From Chitinophagales bacterium (GTDB lineage Bacteria > Bacteroidota > Bacteroidia > Chitinophagales > LD1): a DNA stretch of 64,000 nt. The notes under the pieces were generated by a model. It was given only the letters and a program-made list of their open reading frames with translations. It searched no databases and was not told the DNA's origin. Both the position numbers and the translations under genes were made by a program. The stretch lies in NCBI GenBank assembly GCA_026129525.1, contig JAHCHW010000001.1:1-64000 (forward strand), in the 5' to 3' direction. This document shows, piece by piece, positions 27,959 to 37,050 of the stretch (positions within the stretch are counted from its first letter, which is position 1; every line of letters begins with the position of its first letter).

Positions 27959-28189
27959 TTATTGCTGTGCTTTCTTCTGCTCGCGCCACCAGAAGTAAGC
28001 AATAGTGCCCATTATTATCCATGGCATAAAGAAGAGATACATTACTCCTTTGTTAATACCTGCAGCAGCCGAGGAGCCTGCATCGAGCGAACTTTCAGCA
28101 GTAGCCTGACACATGGCGCATTGTGCGCTTGCATCTGCAATAATCAGCAACAACACTGCGGTGAGAATCAGAAAACGTGTAATCTTCAT
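27959..28189 (-). CDS. small CAMC-motif membrane protein
   Basis: 76 residues with a signal peptide ending 'IIADASAQ', then CAMCQATAESS, then one membrane helix 'GVMYLFFMPWIIMGTIAYFWW' and a basic tail. The CxxC pair just after the cleavage site could bind copper or act in thiol chemistry, which would fit its place 18 bases after DUF420 and near SCO1. I know no proven function. Confidence 0.75.
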   Translation of the reverse strand: MKITRFLILTAVLLLIIADASAQCAMCQATAESSLDAGSSAAAGINKGVMYLFFMPWIIMGTIAYFWWREQKKAQQ

Positions 28190-28207
28190 ACGGCAAATGT
28201 AGGTTTT

Positions 28208-28750
28208 CTAACGGTAATAAGGCGAAATAAGCAAATACACCAATACCCCTGTTACCGATACATACAGCCACAATGGGAAAGTGTAACGCGCAATTTTTTT
28301 ATGCTTGGCATACTCTCCCGTTAAACTACGGTAAGCGGTAAGCAGAATAAAGGGAAGAATGATTGCTGCGAGAATGATGTGTGAAGCCAATATGACGTAA
28401 TAGAAAATGCGGATACCGCCTTCGCCCCCGAATTTGGTTTCACCGGCAAACAAGTGATGCGCTATGTACGAAACCAGAAAGAGCGATGAAAGTACAATAG
28501 CGCTTAACATCATGTTGCGGTGCATAACGTAGTTGCCCTGCTTTACCATAATAAAAGCCATCAGCAACAAAATGCTTACGGTTGAATTGATGATGGCATT
28601 CATAGCCGCAAAAATGTGCGGGTCGAAACCGAGGTTTACTTCCAGTTTTACTTTGCCCAACACCACTACTGCGACAAACACCACTACACTGAATACGCCT
28701 ATTATCCAATAAGCAAGTTTGTCGTTCCTTTTTAAAGCTGCCTGTAACAT
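28208..28750 (-). CDS. DUF420 membrane protein
   Basis: 180 residues from MLQAALKRND (28750), with five to six membrane helices. DUF420 features are visible: 'FDPHIFAAMNAIINSTVSILLL', 'GNYVMHRNMMLSAIVLSSLFLVSYIAHH', 'HIILAAIILPFILLTAYRSLTGEYAKHKKIARYTFPLWLYVSVTGVLVY'. Its conserved histidines in helices fit a haem- or copper-related role in cytochrome oxidase assembly, as the genomic context also suggests. It begins 1 base after SCO1. Confidence 0.88.
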   Translation of the reverse strand: MLQAALKRNDKLAYWIIGVFSVVVFVAVVVLGKVKLEVNLGFDPHIFAAMNAIINSTVSILLLMAFIMVKQGNYVMHRNMMLSAIVLSSLFLVSYIAHHLFAGETKFGGEGGIRIFYYVILASHIILAAIILPFILLTAYRSLTGEYAKHKKIARYTFPLWLYVSVTGVLVYLLISPYYR

Positions 28751-28751
28751 A

Positions 28752-29486
28752 TTATCTGCCGAAAATTTTCTTGGAAGTTTTTTTCTGCTCCTTAAAGTTG
28801 AACCCTTTCTCGGTGTAGCGAAGCAGAAGCACAATATCGCCCATCAGTTTTTTTACACTGGCACTGTCAATACCGCTGTAGTAACCGCGTATGTTTCCGT
28901 TCCAGTCCACCAGCACCAATTTTTCGCTGTGTATGTAGGCTTCGGGGCCACCATCTTCATCGGGTTTGGCGGTAATAAAAAAACCATCGTACGCCAGTTT
29001 GAAAATATTTTCCTGCGGCCCGCGCAAAAAATACCATTTGCCGGGAATGGCATTGTGCAGGTCGGCATATCTGCGCAGGGCTTCAATCGTATCTTTGGCA
29101 GGGTCAACGGTAAAGGATACAATCTTGAAATTTCTATCCTTAATAAATGCCTGTTGCACCCGCTCTAAACTGGCGCTCAGTTTTGGGCAAATGCCCGGGC
29201 AGGTAGCAAAAAAGAAATCGGCCACATAAATATTTCCGCGTAGCGAATCCAACTCCAGCGAATCGCCATTATGTGTTTGAAATTTGAAGTTGGGAATAAC
29301 ATGATATACCGAATCGAGCACTTTCTCTCCGTTCTCATTAACTGTTTCCACAACACCTTGCGAAAAAAGGCGCGGTGGTGCTTTGGGGCGGGGAACTTTG
29401 CTGAGCGGCTTAAACAGAAAGAAAAACAGCAACGGCAACAGAATAACTATTGCCAATGCAAAAATCCGGATTTGTTTACTGTTCAT
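28752..29486 (-). CDS. SCO1/SenC copper chaperone
   Basis: Thioredoxin-fold, membrane-anchored protein that delivers copper to the CuA site of cytochrome oxidase. 244 residues from MNSKQIRIF (29486). One membrane helix (7-25), copper ligands C96 and C100 in 'CPGICP', and H186 in 'YIHSEKLVLVD'. All three ligands are present. First gene of a tight minus-strand run (SCO1, DUF420, CAMC protein, PH protein). The oxidase genes themselves are not in the window. Confidence 0.94.
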   Translation of the reverse strand: MNSKQIRIFALAIVILLPLLFFFLFKPLSKVPRPKAPPRLFSQGVVETVNENGEKVLDSVYHVIPNFKFQTHNGDSLELDSLRGNIYVADFFFATCPGICPKLSASLERVQQAFIKDRNFKIVSFTVDPAKDTIEALRRYADLHNAIPGKWYFLRGPQENIFKLAYDGFFITAKPDEDGGPEAYIHSEKLVLVDWNGNIRGYYSGIDSASVKKLMGDIVLLLRYTEKGFNFKEQKKTSKKIFGR

Positions 29487-29573
29487 TGTTTTAAAAGCGG
29501 TGCAAATAAAGCCCAACAAGCGGAGTTTTTAAAGAAATTATATTCGCTGCTCTTCAACTGAAAATAATACGCT

Positions 29574-30467
29574 ATGAACGGCATTAAAAAAGTATCGGTA
29601 ATAGGCGCGGGCACTATGGGCAACGGCATTGCTCACGTTTTTGCCATGAACGGTTTTGAAACTGTGTTGATAGACATATCGCAGGATGCACTGAACAGAG
29701 CATTGGCAACTATCACCAAAAATCTGGAGCGCATGGTTGCTAAAGGAACAATTACCGAAGAGGCAAAAGCGAATACCCTAAAGAGGCTTTCGTTAAATAC
29801 ATCGTTAAATGCCTGTTCCGATTCGGATTTGGTAGTGGAAGCCGCTACCGAAAACGTGGATATTAAACTGAAAATTTTTAAGCAATTAGATGAGTTATGC
29901 AAGCCCGAAACCATTTTAGCCAGCAACACATCTTCTATATCCATAACAAAAATTGGAGCAGCCACTAAACGTGCCTATAAAGTGATTGGTATGCACTTTA
30001 TGAATCCCGTGCCGGTTATGAAATTAGTAGAAGTAATAAAAGGGTACGCTACTTCAGCAGAAGTAATGCAAACCGTTATGGACACTTCAAAAGTGCTCGG
30101 AAAAATTCCGGTAGAGGTAAACGATTACCCGGGTTTTGTGGCGAACAAAATACTAATGCCTATGATTAACGAAGCTATCTATACGCTATATGAAGGCGTA
30201 GCCGGTGTTGAGGAAATTGATACCGTGATGAAACTGGGCATGGCTCACCCAATGGGACCTTTACAACTTGCCGATTTTATTGGTTTGGACGTGTGCCTTG
30301 CCATTATGCGTGTGTTGCACGATGGGTTCGGTAACCCGAAATATGCCCCTTGCCCGCTGTTGGTTAACATGGTAACTGCCGGTTACCTCGGTGTAAAAAC
30401 AGGCGAAGGATTTTACAAGCACGAAGCCGGCTCGAAAGAACTGAAAGTGAGTGCGCGGTTTAAGTAA
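29574..30467 (+). CDS. 3-hydroxybutyryl-CoA dehydrogenase
   Basis: NAD(P)-dependent oxidoreductase acting on 3-hydroxyacyl-CoA, in butyrate, PHB or fatty-acid pathways. 297 residues, the single-domain-pair length. NAD-binding 'GAGTMGNGIAHVFA' (11-24), 'LASNTSSISI', the catalytic His in 'GMHFMNPVPVM' with Glu in 'LVEVI', and C-terminal 'HPMGPLQLADFIGLDVC' are all visible. It stands alone, divergent from SCO1, and ends 12 bases before the convergent bioA stop. Confidence 0.94.
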   Translation: MNGIKKVSVIGAGTMGNGIAHVFAMNGFETVLIDISQDALNRALATITKNLERMVAKGTITEEAKANTLKRLSLNTSLNACSDSDLVVEAATENVDIKLKIFKQLDELCKPETILASNTSSISITKIGAATKRAYKVIGMHFMNPVPVMKLVEVIKGYATSAEVMQTVMDTSKVLGKIPVEVNDYPGFVANKILMPMINEAIYTLYEGVAGVEEIDTVMKLGMAHPMGPLQLADFIGLDVCLAIMRVLHDGFGNPKYAPCPLLVNMVTAGYLGVKTGEGFYKHEAGSKELKVSARFK

Positions 30468-30479
30468 CGGAATAAACAG

Positions 30480-31748
30480 CTACAGGCTCAAAAAACCTTC
30501 AATTGCCGCATATATTTCCGCTAAATCTTTTTCTGAAATACAATAAGGCGGAAGCACATATACCACATTGCCTAACGGGCGCAGAATGATTTTCCGTTCC
30601 ATAAAATAACTGTAGGCTTTATCGCGTATGGTGTTGAGGTAGCCGCTTTCGGTTTCGGTTTTCAACTCAATGGCAAGGATGGTTCCGGTATGCCGTACTT
30701 CTTTTACCGAAGCATGATTTTTAATGCGGTTGCTGAAAAGAGTATGCTGCTTTTCGATAAGCAAAATGCGACTGAACACGTCTTCCGTTTCAAATACTTC
30801 CAAACTGGCAATAGCAGCCGAACAGCCTAAAGGGTTACCAGTATAACTATGCCCGTGAAAAAGCATTTTCGATTTTTCATCGCTGAGGAAAGCATCGTAA
30901 ATTTTTTGCGAGCAGGTAGTGGCGGCAAAAGGCAAAAAGCCGCCTGTGATTCCTTTCGATAGGCAAATGATGTTCGGCTTAACAGAGCAGTAATCGGTAG
31001 CTAAAAATTTTCCGGTGCGCCCGAAACCCGTCATCACTTCATCGGCAATGGTTATAATGTTGTTCGCTTCGCAAAGTTTGAGCAGTTCATCCAACACGGC
31101 AGGTTTATACATCAGCATTCCTGCCGAGCCGAGCACCAAAGGCTCGAAGATGAAAGCCGCTATTTCATTTTTGTTTTCATTCAGCATACTCTTGAACTGC
31201 TGCAAACACTGTTCTTCGTTGCCCGAAACAGGAATATCTGCAAACAACACATCGAACAACAGCGCCCGATACGGACTTGTAAAAACTCCGCGGGCGCTTA
31301 TGCTCATAGCGCCAAACGTATCGCCATGATAGGCATCGCGGAAGGCAATGATTTTTTTGCGCTCTTCCCCTTTGTTCCACCAAAATTGCAGCGCCATTTT
31401 TACGGCTGCCTCCACAGCGGTAGAACCGTTATCACTGTAAAAAACTTTGGAATGATAACGAATACATTGCAATAATTTCTCTGCTAACTGTATTGCGGGT
31501 TTGTGTGTAAATCCGGCAAATATTACCTGCTCTAATTGCTGCGCCTGTTTCGCAATTGCTTGGGCAATGTGCGGGTGGGCATGTCCGTGCAGGTTCGTCC
31601 ACCAACTGGAAACTGCATCTATGTAACGATTGCCTTCTTCATCATACAAATACGCTCCTTCTCCTCTTACAATTTTCAAGGGTTTACCCGCGGTTTGCAT
31701 TTGCGTGTACGGATGCCAGATGGGGTATTGACCGTTTGGCTCATTCAT
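30480..31748 (-). CDS. bioA: adenosylmethionine-8-amino-7-oxononanoate aminotransferase
   Basis: PLP transaminase that converts KAPA to DAPA in biotin synthesis, using SAM as amino donor. 422 residues. 'WHPYTQM' at the N-terminus and 'SSWWTNLHGHAHP' are BioA-specific; the PLP lysine is K265 in 'CLSKGITGG', with 'DEVMTGFGRTG' before it. Last gene of the bio operon; its start overlaps the bioD stop by 4 bases. Confidence 0.96.
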   Translation of the reverse strand: MNEPNGQYPIWHPYTQMQTAGKPLKIVRGEGAYLYDEEGNRYIDAVSSWWTNLHGHAHPHIAQAIAKQAQQLEQVIFAGFTHKPAIQLAEKLLQCIRYHSKVFYSDNGSTAVEAAVKMALQFWWNKGEERKKIIAFRDAYHGDTFGAMSISARGVFTSPYRALLFDVLFADIPVSGNEEQCLQQFKSMLNENKNEIAAFIFEPLVLGSAGMLMYKPAVLDELLKLCEANNIITIADEVMTGFGRTGKFLATDYCSVKPNIICLSKGITGGFLPFAATTCSQKIYDAFLSDEKSKMLFHGHSYTGNPLGCSAAIASLEVFETEDVFSRILLIEKQHTLFSNRIKNHASVKEVRHTGTILAIELKTETESGYLNTIRDKAYSYFMERKIILRPLGNVVYVLPPYCISEKDLAEIYAAIEGFLSL

Positions 31749-32392
31749 AGTATGTAGCTATTCTGCAAGCGGCTTTTCAGTATTGCTGCCTGCTGTAACA
31801 CAAACTCTTTATTGATAGTTTCAGCATAAGCAACTCTACCCAGCACCGAAACACCGGCAAAGCGATCAATTATTTTTTCGTTATCAAAAAACGGATTGCC
31901 ATTAAAAATGATTCCTGCGAAGGGAATTTGCTTCTGCTTAATCACTTCTATAGTAAGCAGCGTATGATTGATGCTCCCTAAATAGCTGCTTGTCACCAGC
32001 ACCACGGGCACGTTCAGTTTCTTTATTAAATCCGCCATCAGGTGTGTGTCGTTTAGGGGCACTAACAAACCTCCGGCACCTTCAATTACTAATCGCCTTC
32101 CGGTTTCAGGCAAAGTAAAATGCGATAATTCAATCCTTTTGTTCTCCAACGATGCCGCGTAATGCGGAGAAAAGGGATGCAGAAACTCCAGCGAATCTGT
32201 TATGATTTTCGATTCGAAATTACTGAGCAGGTTTTGAACAATTTCTCTATCAACCGATTCAAGAACGCCTGTTTGCACAGGTTTCCAGTAATCGGCATGC
32301 AGGGCTTCGGCAAGTACTGCGCTTACAATGGTTTTACCTACACCTGTGCCAATTCCTGTTACAAAAATTATTTCGGGAAATGTGGGTTTCAA
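31745..32392 (-). CDS. bioD: dethiobiotin synthetase
   Basis: ATP-dependent ring closure of DAPA with CO2. 215 residues. P-loop 'GIGTGVGKT' (13-21), 'KPVQTG' lysine motif, 'EGAGGLLVPL' and 'VTSSYLGSINHTLLTIE' are all family signatures. 4-base overlaps join it to bioF upstream and bioA downstream. Confidence 0.95.
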   Translation of the reverse strand: MKPTFPEIIFVTGIGTGVGKTIVSAVLAEALHADYWKPVQTGVLESVDREIVQNLLSNFESKIITDSLEFLHPFSPHYAASLENKRIELSHFTLPETGRRLVIEGAGGLLVPLNDTHLMADLIKKLNVPVVLVTSSYLGSINHTLLTIEVIKQKQIPFAGIIFNGNPFFDNEKIIDRFAGVSVLGRVAYAETINKEFVLQQAAILKSRLQNSYIL

Positions 32393-33534
32393 AGCGCGTT
32401 AATCGTTTCGGCAAGTTTACATACTTCCGCTTCGGTATTAAAACTGTGCAGGCAAATTCTTATGCGCTCACTGCCTTTGGGCACTGTGGGATATAGAATA
32501 GGGCGAACATCAAAACCCGCCTTCTGTATGGCGGCTGCAAATAGTTTTACTTTATCATTTCCTTTTACAACTATTGATTGTATGGGCGTTTCGCTATGCA
32601 GCAAGGTAAAACAGAAATTGTTTTGATTAATGGTTTTACGAAAGAGTTGTATTAAGTAAAACAAACTTTCTCTTCGTTTGACGGCATCATCCGTAGGCAG
32701 ATAGTGGTAGGCACAGCGTATGTGCGCCAGATTGTAGTAAGGCAAAGCCGTAGAATAAATAAACGGGCGACAGTAGTTTACAAGAAAAGCTTTGAGTTCG
32801 TTACTGCAAAGTATAACTGCACCATTGCCGCCAATAGCTTTGCCGAAAGTATGCACGCGTGCAATGCATTCTTTCTCCAATTTCAGTTTACTCACTCTGC
32901 CTTCGCCTTTGCTGCCGAATATGCCGGTGGCATGCGCTTCGTCCACAATTAAACCTGCATCGTATTTGCGGCACAATGCGGCAAGTTCTTTTAGCGGTGC
33001 AAAATCGCCATCCATGCTGTAAATAGATTCTACTACTACATACTTCAGTTTTGTTTCAGTACGTTCAAAAACTTCGCGAAGTTTTGCGTCCAAATCGCTT
33101 AGGTCGTTATGTGCAAACAAAAGCGAATCGGCTTTGCTATGCCGAATGCCATCGTGTATGGAAGCATGCACCAATTCATCGTAGATAATGACATCGCCTT
33201 TGTAAGGCAGCGTGGAAAGCAACCCGTAATTGGCATCGAAACCGGAGTTAAAGAGCAATGCATTTTCTGCCTGATGGTATTCTGCCAGCATTTTTTCGAG
33301 GCGTTGTATGTATTCGCTGTTGCCGGAAAGTAACCGTGAACCGGTACTGCCCGTTGGCAGCAATTCCATTTCGCGCAGTACTTCAACACGCAGTTGTTTA
33401 TCCTCCGCCAAACCCAAATAATCGTTCGAAGTAAAATCAATGCTGCTATCCGAAACCTTAAGCGCACGAAAATTATTATCGGCTTTGCGTTGTTCAAGTT
33501 TTGAAATAATGTATTGAAGGATAGAATTGTTCAT
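32389..33534 (-). CDS. bioF: 8-amino-7-oxononanoate synthase (BioF-like)
   Basis: PLP alpha-oxoamine synthase, 381 residues. The PLP lysine is K232 in 'HTFGKAIGG', 'DEAHATGIFG' supplies the ring-binding Asp, and 'TGSTGSRLLSGN' and 'NSGFDANYGLLS' are typical. Its place between bioB and bioD makes BioF more likely than the related Kbl or SPT enzymes. bioC and bioH, which make the pimeloyl precursor, are not in the window. Confidence 0.94.
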   Translation of the reverse strand: MNNSILQYIISKLEQRKADNNFRALKVSDSSIDFTSNDYLGLAEDKQLRVEVLREMELLPTGSTGSRLLSGNSEYIQRLEKMLAEYHQAENALLFNSGFDANYGLLSTLPYKGDVIIYDELVHASIHDGIRHSKADSLLFAHNDLSDLDAKLREVFERTETKLKYVVVESIYSMDGDFAPLKELAALCRKYDAGLIVDEAHATGIFGSKGEGRVSKLKLEKECIARVHTFGKAIGGNGAVILCSNELKAFLVNYCRPFIYSTALPYYNLAHIRCAYHYLPTDDAVKRRESLFYLIQLFRKTINQNNFCFTLLHSETPIQSIVVKGNDKVKLFAAAIQKAGFDVRPILYPTVPKGSERIRICLHSFNTEAEVCKLAETINAL

Positions 33535-33578
33535 GTGATACAGAGGAAAGCACTAAATGCGAAACCCGAAATTCGAAA

Positions 33579-34565
33579 CTATGCAACGCTTTCCGCCTTT
33601 TCTGCTTTAAACGATTCGCGTGGTTTTAAGCCAAGGAGAGCAAACATTTCCTTATCGGCATCCACATCAGGGTTAGGTGTGGTAAGCAGCTTTTCTCCGG
33701 CAAAAATGGAATTGGCTCCGGCTAAAAAGCAAAGCGCCTGCTGCTCGTAACTCATTTCATTTCTTCCTGCCGAAAGGCGCACCATCGCTTTCGGCATCAG
33801 AATACGGGCGGTGGCAATCATGCGTATCATTTCCCAAATGTTTACGCGTTCTCTGCCTTCGAGCGGAGTTCCTTTTACGGCAACCAACGCATTTACCGGT
33901 ACCGATTCCGGATGTGTTTCGCGCGTTGCGAGTGTATGCAACAGTTTTATGCGGTCTGCATCGGTTTCGCCCAAACCAATAATGCCGCCACAGCAAACAC
34001 TCAAGCCCGCTTTCTCCACATTATCAAGTGTTTTTAAACGCTCATTGTAAGTGCGTGTGGTAATAATATCGTTGTAGTATTCATCACTGGTGTCCAGATT
34101 GTGGTTGTAAGCATACAAGCCGGCTTCTTTCAGGCGAAGCGCCTGCTCTTCGGTAAGCATTCCCAACGTGCAACACACTTCCATTCCTAAAGCGTTTACG
34201 CCTTTTACCATCTCAATCACCTTATCGAAATCGGAATTGTTACGCACATCGCGCCATGCCGCGCCCATGCAAAAGCGTGTGGAGCCTGCAATTTTTGCAT
34301 CCAGTGCTTTACCAATTACTTCTTCGTAATTCATCATACGGTGCGCTTCTACTCCCGTGTTGTAACGGGCTGCCTGCGGGCAATAGGCGCAATCTTCGGA
34401 ACAGCCTCCCGTTTTTACCGAAAGCAGCGTACACACCTGCACTTCGCCAAAAGGCTGATACTGCCGGTGAATATCGGCCGCGCGCTGCATCAGTTCAAAC
34501 ACAGGCAGGTGGTAAATCTCTTGTATCTCTTCAATTGTCCAGTTGTTGCGGATATCCTTGTTCAT
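33579..34565 (-). CDS. bioB: biotin synthase
   Basis: Radical SAM enzyme that inserts sulfur into dethiobiotin. 328 residues. The [4Fe-4S] motif is C55-x3-C59-x2-C62 in 'GGCSEDCAYCPQ'. 'YNHNLDTSDEYY', 'CCGGIIGLGE' and 'SAGRNEM', which belongs to the [2Fe-2S] site region, are present. First gene of the bio operon, 44 bases before bioF. The C-terminus 'LKPRESFKAEKAESVA' is normal. Confidence 0.97.
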   Translation of the reverse strand: MNKDIRNNWTIEEIQEIYHLPVFELMQRAADIHRQYQPFGEVQVCTLLSVKTGGCSEDCAYCPQAARYNTGVEAHRMMNYEEVIGKALDAKIAGSTRFCMGAAWRDVRNNSDFDKVIEMVKGVNALGMEVCCTLGMLTEEQALRLKEAGLYAYNHNLDTSDEYYNDIITTRTYNERLKTLDNVEKAGLSVCCGGIIGLGETDADRIKLLHTLATRETHPESVPVNALVAVKGTPLEGRERVNIWEMIRMIATARILMPKAMVRLSAGRNEMSYEQQALCFLAGANSIFAGEKLLTTPNPDVDADKEMFALLGLKPRESFKAEKAESVA

Positions 34566-34582
34566 AAATCAAAAATGTTGGG

Positions 34583-34590
34583 CAAATATA
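34583..34590 (-). promoter_or_regulatory. putative -7 box of the bio operon
   Basis: Minus-strand TATATTTG, an exact TAnnTTTG, ends 17 bases before the bioB ATG. No good -33 TTTG lies at the right distance, so a regulator may be needed or the box may be chance. I see no clear BirA-type palindrome. Confidence 0.4.
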
Positions 34591-34683
34591 GCGGTGGAGT
34601 TGGGATTATATCCATTCAACTTTCCGTGAATTGTATTTACGCTTACTAAACAGAAAAGCCATATTTTGCGATAGCATTAACCG

Positions 34684-37038
34684 ATGACAAACAAAAAATT
34701 ATTCTTTTTCCTTTTAACGTCCTCGCTCACACTTTCCTCAACTGCCCAAAACTGGACATGGGCGGAAACAGCCGGAGGCATACTGCCCGATGAAGCGAAC
34801 GGTTGCGCCATTGACCAAAACGGTAATATGTACATGACCGGATTTTTCTTTAGCAATTCCATCAACTTTAATAGCGGAAATTCCATGAGCAACAGTGGTA
34901 TTTGCGAAGGTTTTGTAGTAAAATACAATGTTTCGGGAAGTTCAGCTTGGGCATCGCGGATAAAAGGAAGCGGAGAAGATAAAGCCACCAAATGTGCAGT
35001 GGACAACACGGGCAATATAATAGCCACCGGTTACTTCAACAGTCCTTCATTGCAGTTTGGCGGCAACAACGCACACAGTATTTCCAATTTCGACAACAGC
35101 GGCAATACGTTTGATTGTTTCGTTGTAAAATACAATTCATCGGGAACCCCGCAGTGGTTTCGTGCCATAGGTAAAGCCGATGATGATGGCGGCAGAAGCG
35201 TTGCCACCGACAGCAGCGGCAATGTGTATGTAACCGGTTGGTTTCGCGCACCTTCTATTGTAGTAGGAAATGTAACGCTGTATAACAAAAATTCATCGGG
35301 CGGCTCATCGGATATGTTTTTGATAAAGTACGACCCAAACGGGAATGTGTTGTGGGCGAAAAGCGCTGGCAGTGCTGATGATGAAAAAGGAAATGGCTGT
35401 ATAGTAGATGCAACGGGCAACGTAGTTGTAACCGGCTATTTCAAAGGCGACTCAATAGATATTGAAGGAACCAAGTACCCCAATCGCGGCAACAAAGATG
35501 GTTTTGTAATTAAGTACAGCACAACAGGAACATTGCTGGCAGTAAAAGTTTTTGGCGGCAGCAGCAGCGAAGAGCCGTTTGCTTGCTCAACCGATGGTGC
35601 AGGAAACATTTTTGTAGCCGGAAGTTTTGCCAGCAACAGTGTGGTGTTCGATGCTGATACTATTGTAAACACAGGCGGCAACTCCGATATTTTTTTGGTA
35701 AAGCTGGATACTTCGCTTAATACTATTTGGACAAAAAATACAGGCAGCAACTCAGCCGATGAGGCAAGAGGTTGCGCTACCGATAAATACGGCAACACGG
35801 TAATTACGGGCGTGTACACCGGCTCGTCCATCACCTTTGGCAATACAGTGCTCAACAACAATGGTGGCGAAGAAATTTTTTTGGTGAAATATGCGCCCGA
35901 TGGCACATTGCTTTGGGCAAAAAAAATAGGTAAAAGCAAAGATGACGGAGCTAACGATTGCGCCATTAACAACAACGGTCGTATAGTAATAGCCGGTTAT
36001 TACAACAGTTCATCGCTAACCTTGGGAAGCATAAACCTAAACAACTCCTACGTAGGTGTGGCAACTTCCGATGTATTCATAGCGAACACCTGTAACACTT
36101 CCAAAGGCACAGATACACGCTCCGCCTGTAATTCGTTTACCTGGATAGATGGCAATACTTACACCTCAAACAACAACACTGCAGTTTACACCTTACCGAG
36201 CAGTGCAGGTAACGGCTGCGATTCGATAGTAACGTTAAATCTTACCATTAACACAAACGCTACCGGCACCGATACACGTACAGCCTGCAACGCGTTTACA
36301 TGGATAGACGGCAACACCTACACTGCAAGCAATAATTCTGCTCTGTACACCATACCCAATGGCGCTACCAACGGATGTGATTCGATCGTTACTCTCCATC
36401 TTACCATAAATACAACTGCTTATGGAACCGATGTGCGCTCAGCCTGCAATTCTTATACATGGATAGATGGCAACACCTACACTGCAAGCAACAACACGGT
36501 AACTTACACAATACAAAGCGGTTCAGTTTTTGGATGTGATTCGGTAGTAACACTTAACCTTACAATTGACACTGTAGATGTAAGCACTACCGTTACCGGA
36601 TTTGATGTTACAGCAAATGCTTCAGGTGCAACATATCAATGGTTCGATTGCAACAACAATTTTGCTTTAATACAGGGTGAAACAGCACAAACTTTTTCTC
36701 CTGTTGCCACCGGCAGCTATGCCGTTGAAGTAACCCGAAATTCCTGCACCGATACTTCAACCTGTGTACAAATTATTATGACCGGAGTATCACCAACAGA
36801 GGAAATTGGAACTGTGTTTATCTACCCGAATCCAAACAGCGGCAAAGTGAATTTTGATTTTGGAGAACTGAAAAACGTAACAGTATTTGTGCGGAACGTA
36901 AACGGACAACTTTTATATACCATCGAGAATATTCAGAGCAAAATCTGTCAGGTAGATATAAAAGAAGGTTCGGGGGTTTATTTTGCGGAAGTAGTTTCTT
37001 CAAAAGTATTTTACAGATACCGAATGATTGTGCAGTAA
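34684..37038 (+). CDS. T9SS-secreted beta-propeller (SBBP) protein with three CNSFTW repeats
   Basis: 784 residues. The signal peptide ends near 'SSTAQ'. Residues about 24-460 are SBBP-type propeller blades ('GNVYVTGWF', 'GNIFVAGSF', 'GSADDEKGNGCIVDATGNVVVTGYF'). Residues about 475-630 hold three near-identical 52-residue repeats beginning 'GTDTRSACNSFTWIDGNTYT'. An Ig-like segment follows, then a type A T9SS sorting domain: 'VFIYPNPNSGKVNFDF', 'GQLLYTIE', 'GVYFAEVVSSKVFYRYRMIVQ'. It is therefore exported and anchored at or released from the cell surface. Its stop is 12 bases from the convergent GDSL gene. Ligand unknown. Confidence 0.93.
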   Translation: MTNKKLFFFLLTSSLTLSSTAQNWTWAETAGGILPDEANGCAIDQNGNMYMTGFFFSNSINFNSGNSMSNSGICEGFVVKYNVSGSSAWASRIKGSGEDKATKCAVDNTGNIIATGYFNSPSLQFGGNNAHSISNFDNSGNTFDCFVVKYNSSGTPQWFRAIGKADDDGGRSVATDSSGNVYVTGWFRAPSIVVGNVTLYNKNSSGGSSDMFLIKYDPNGNVLWAKSAGSADDEKGNGCIVDATGNVVVTGYFKGDSIDIEGTKYPNRGNKDGFVIKYSTTGTLLAVKVFGGSSSEEPFACSTDGAGNIFVAGSFASNSVVFDADTIVNTGGNSDIFLVKLDTSLNTIWTKNTGSNSADEARGCATDKYGNTVITGVYTGSSITFGNTVLNNNGGEEIFLVKYAPDGTLLWAKKIGKSKDDGANDCAINNNGRIVIAGYYNSSSLTLGSINLNNSYVGVATSDVFIANTCNTSKGTDTRSACNSFTWIDGNTYTSNNNTAVYTLPSSAGNGCDSIVTLNLTINTNATGTDTRTACNAFTWIDGNTYTASNNSALYTIPNGATNGCDSIVTLHLTINTTAYGTDVRSACNSYTWIDGNTYTASNNTVTYTIQSGSVFGCDSVVTLNLTIDTVDVSTTVTGFDVTANASGATYQWFDCNNNFALIQGETAQTFSPVATGSYAVEVTRNSCTDTSTCVQIIMTGVSPTEEIGTVFIYPNPNSGKVNFDFGELKNVTVFVRNVNGQLLYTIENIQSKICQVDIKEGSGVYFAEVVSSKVFYRYRMIVQ

Positions 37039-37050
37039 CGTCCAAACAAC

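Noticed and set aside
33535-33578. Short repeated CGAAA motifs between bioF and bioB
   Set aside because: Only 44 bases; the CGAAACCCGAAATTCGAAA run may be a decayed repeat, but one copy gives no support.
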